From: Ardenticatenales bacterium
GTDB lineage: Bacteria > Chloroflexota > Anaerolineae > Promineifilales > UBA4811
Assembly (NCBI GenBank): GCA_013139935.1
Contig: WSZX01000130.1
Location: 1-5,079 of the forward strand
Reading direction: 5' to 3'
Length of the DNA: 5,079 nucleotides
Shown here: positions 3,912-5,079 of the stretch, in pieces
How the letters are laid out: the number at the start of each line of letters is the position of its first letter
How positions within the stretch are numbered: position 1 is the first letter of the stretch
Notes under the pieces: model-generated
Told to the model about the DNA's origin: nothing
The model's database searches: none
What the model saw: only the letters and a program-made list of their open reading frames with translations
Made by a program: the position numbers and the translations under genes

Positions 3912-5079
3912 GTGACTGATTTTCAGCCGCTGTTTCGCGTCTTGCTCCCGGTCTCCGATCTGGAATCGGCCGCGCAGTTGGGGGCGCTGGCGGCCGCCCT
4001 CGCCGCCAGCCGGGATGGCGAGGTGGTGGTGCTTCATGTCAGCCGCAAAGCCGTGGATGTGGGGCACGTCGAGCGCCACAATTGGCCGGCCGTCGATCGG
4101 GCGGTCCAGGCGGTCGAGGAGGCCGGCGTTGCCGCCAGCTATGTCATTCGTACCGGAAACTCGGTTGATCAGGTGATCCGTCGCGAGGTGATCAGAAAGG
4201 GGGCCGATCTGCTGCTTCTCGGTTGGCGCTGGGTGGCTACCGCCGCGGACCACACCGATTCGGTGCTGGACACCGTGCTGGCGAATCCCCCGTGTGATGT
4301 GTTGGTGCTGGGCGGTCCCGTTTTTGATCGTTTGGACCGTTTTCTGGTGCCCGTATCGGGCGGCCCCAACGTAGGCCGCGCGCTAGAGTTGGCGCTGGGC
4401 CTGGCTGACGAATCGGATGGCCAGGTGACTGCGCTATTCGTCTGCTCGCCGCCCGATTGCTCGGAACGGGCGCTCGATGAGGGAAAGAGCCGCCTGCACC
4501 TGCTGCTGGGAGAGGCGGCCGGCCACCCGCGGCTGGAAGCCAAGGTGATAGCGGCCTCGTCGCCCATTCAGGGGATCGTGGACGAGGCCGACAAGGGATA
4601 TGATCTGGTCTGGATGGGGGCTTCACAGGCCTCGGTCATCGATACGGATCTTCTGGGGGTGATTCCCCGGCGAGTCGCGACCGAGAGCGGGGTGCCTTTA
4701 GCTCTTGTCAGGCGCCGGTCGCGTCTTGCGGCCCGGCTGATGCGCTGGACCTGGTGGCGCCTGTTCAACTTTCTCCCTACCCTGTCCGTGGATGAGCGGC
4801 GGCAGGTGCAAAAGACGATCTACCGGGGGGCTCGGCCGAGAATCGACTTTTTCCTGATGATGGTCCTGTCGGCCGCTATCGCTGCGTTCGGACTCTTGCT
4901 CGGCAGCCCGGCCGTGATCATCGGGGCAATGCTTGTCGCGCCGCTCATGTCCGCCATTGTGGGCATCGGGCTCGGGGTGGTGCTGGGGGGGGCCGAGCTA
5001 CTGCGCAAGGCCCTCTGGACGGCGTTTCAAGGGATGATTCTGGCGATCGGCGTGTCCGCCCTGATCGGCTTGCTCAGGC
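3912..5079 (+). CDS. Tandem universal stress protein domains fused to a DUF389 membrane domain (3' partial)
   Basis: The frame runs from GTG 3912 to the window edge without a stop, giving 389 residues. USP-like domain 1 covers about 8-138 (FRVLLPVSD at the start; ADLLLLGWRWVA and CDVLVLGGP at the end). USP-like domain 2 covers about 140-268 (FLVPVSGGPNVGRALELAL; YDLVWMGAS; VPLALVRR). Neither shows the G-2x-G-9x-G(S/T) nucleotide signature, so ATP binding is doubtful. A basic, Trp-rich linker follows. The DUF389 membrane region starts near 311: a segment at 313-331, the hallmark SPAVIIGAMLVAPLMSAI (332-349) within a second, and a third near 368-388. DUF389 proteins are inner-membrane proteins of uncertain function, so I assign no substrate; the USP domains are presumably cytoplasmic and regulatory. 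The GTG is supported by GGGGG (3900-3904) 7 nt upstream and by the USP strand starting a few residues in. It may share the parB transcript, but no partition role is evident. Confidence 0.85.
   Translation, partial: MTDFQPLFRVLLPVSDLESAAQLGALAAALAASRDGEVVVLHVSRKAVDVGHVERHNWPAVDRAVQAVEEAGVAASYVIRTGNSVDQVIRREVIRKGADLLLLGWRWVATAADHTDSVLDTVLANPPCDVLVLGGPVFDRLDRFLVPVSGGPNVGRALELALGLADESDGQVTALFVCSPPDCSERALDEGKSRLHLLLGEAAGHPRLEAKVIAASSPIQGIVDEADKGYDLVWMGASQASVIDTDLLGVIPRRVATESGVPLALVRRRSRLAARLMRWTWWRLFNFLPTLSVDERRQVQKTIYRGARPRIDFFLMMVLSAAIAAFGLLLGSPAVIIGAMLVAPLMSAIVGIGLGVVLGGAELLRKALWTAFQGMILAIGVSALIGLLR

Overview
The window is high-GC bacterial DNA with four genes and one large non-coding interval, all on the + strand. 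The likely source is a member of the Chloroflexota (Anaerolineae/Caldilineae type). That guess rests on the style of the DnaA-domain-I-like segment, the USP-DUF389 fusion and a dispersed palindromic repeat I associate with such genomes. It is an inference and was not tested by any search.

Layout. (i) 1-1385: 3' portion of a gene whose start lies upstream. Its product joins a DnaA domain-I-like N-terminus to two tandem, diverged copies of a ~140-residue module containing a probable winged helix. It reads as an unusual replication initiator. (ii) 1386-1770: 385 bp without a convincing gene. It holds three copies of GTGCARGRCGACAC, a 50-bp stretch of 82% A+T, a near-consensus DnaA box, several inverted repeats, and a tandem GTATACGGA pair just before parA. 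Together these look like a compact replication origin or control region. (iii) 1771-3818: a parA-parB partition operon whose reading frames overlap by 4 nt. (iv) 3819-3911: a short gap with a dispersed palindromic repeat and two small inverted repeats. (v) 3912-5079: start of a long membrane protein with two universal-stress-protein (USP) domains and then a DUF389 membrane domain. It runs off the window.

How the parts may work together: an initiator gene, an iteron-bearing AT-rich interval and a ParA/ParB pair in one direction form the usual rep-ori-par core of a low-copy plasmid, chromid or integrative element. The proposed cycle is that the Rep-like protein binds the three repeats and opens the AT-rich stretch. 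Its DnaA-like N-terminus may then recruit the helicase, while ParA and ParB segregate the product. The USP-DUF389 gene is not obviously part of this core and may be cargo or the flanking chromosome.

The most interesting item is the initiator: I do not recognise a named family with a DnaA-domain-I-like segment on a duplicated winged-helix module.
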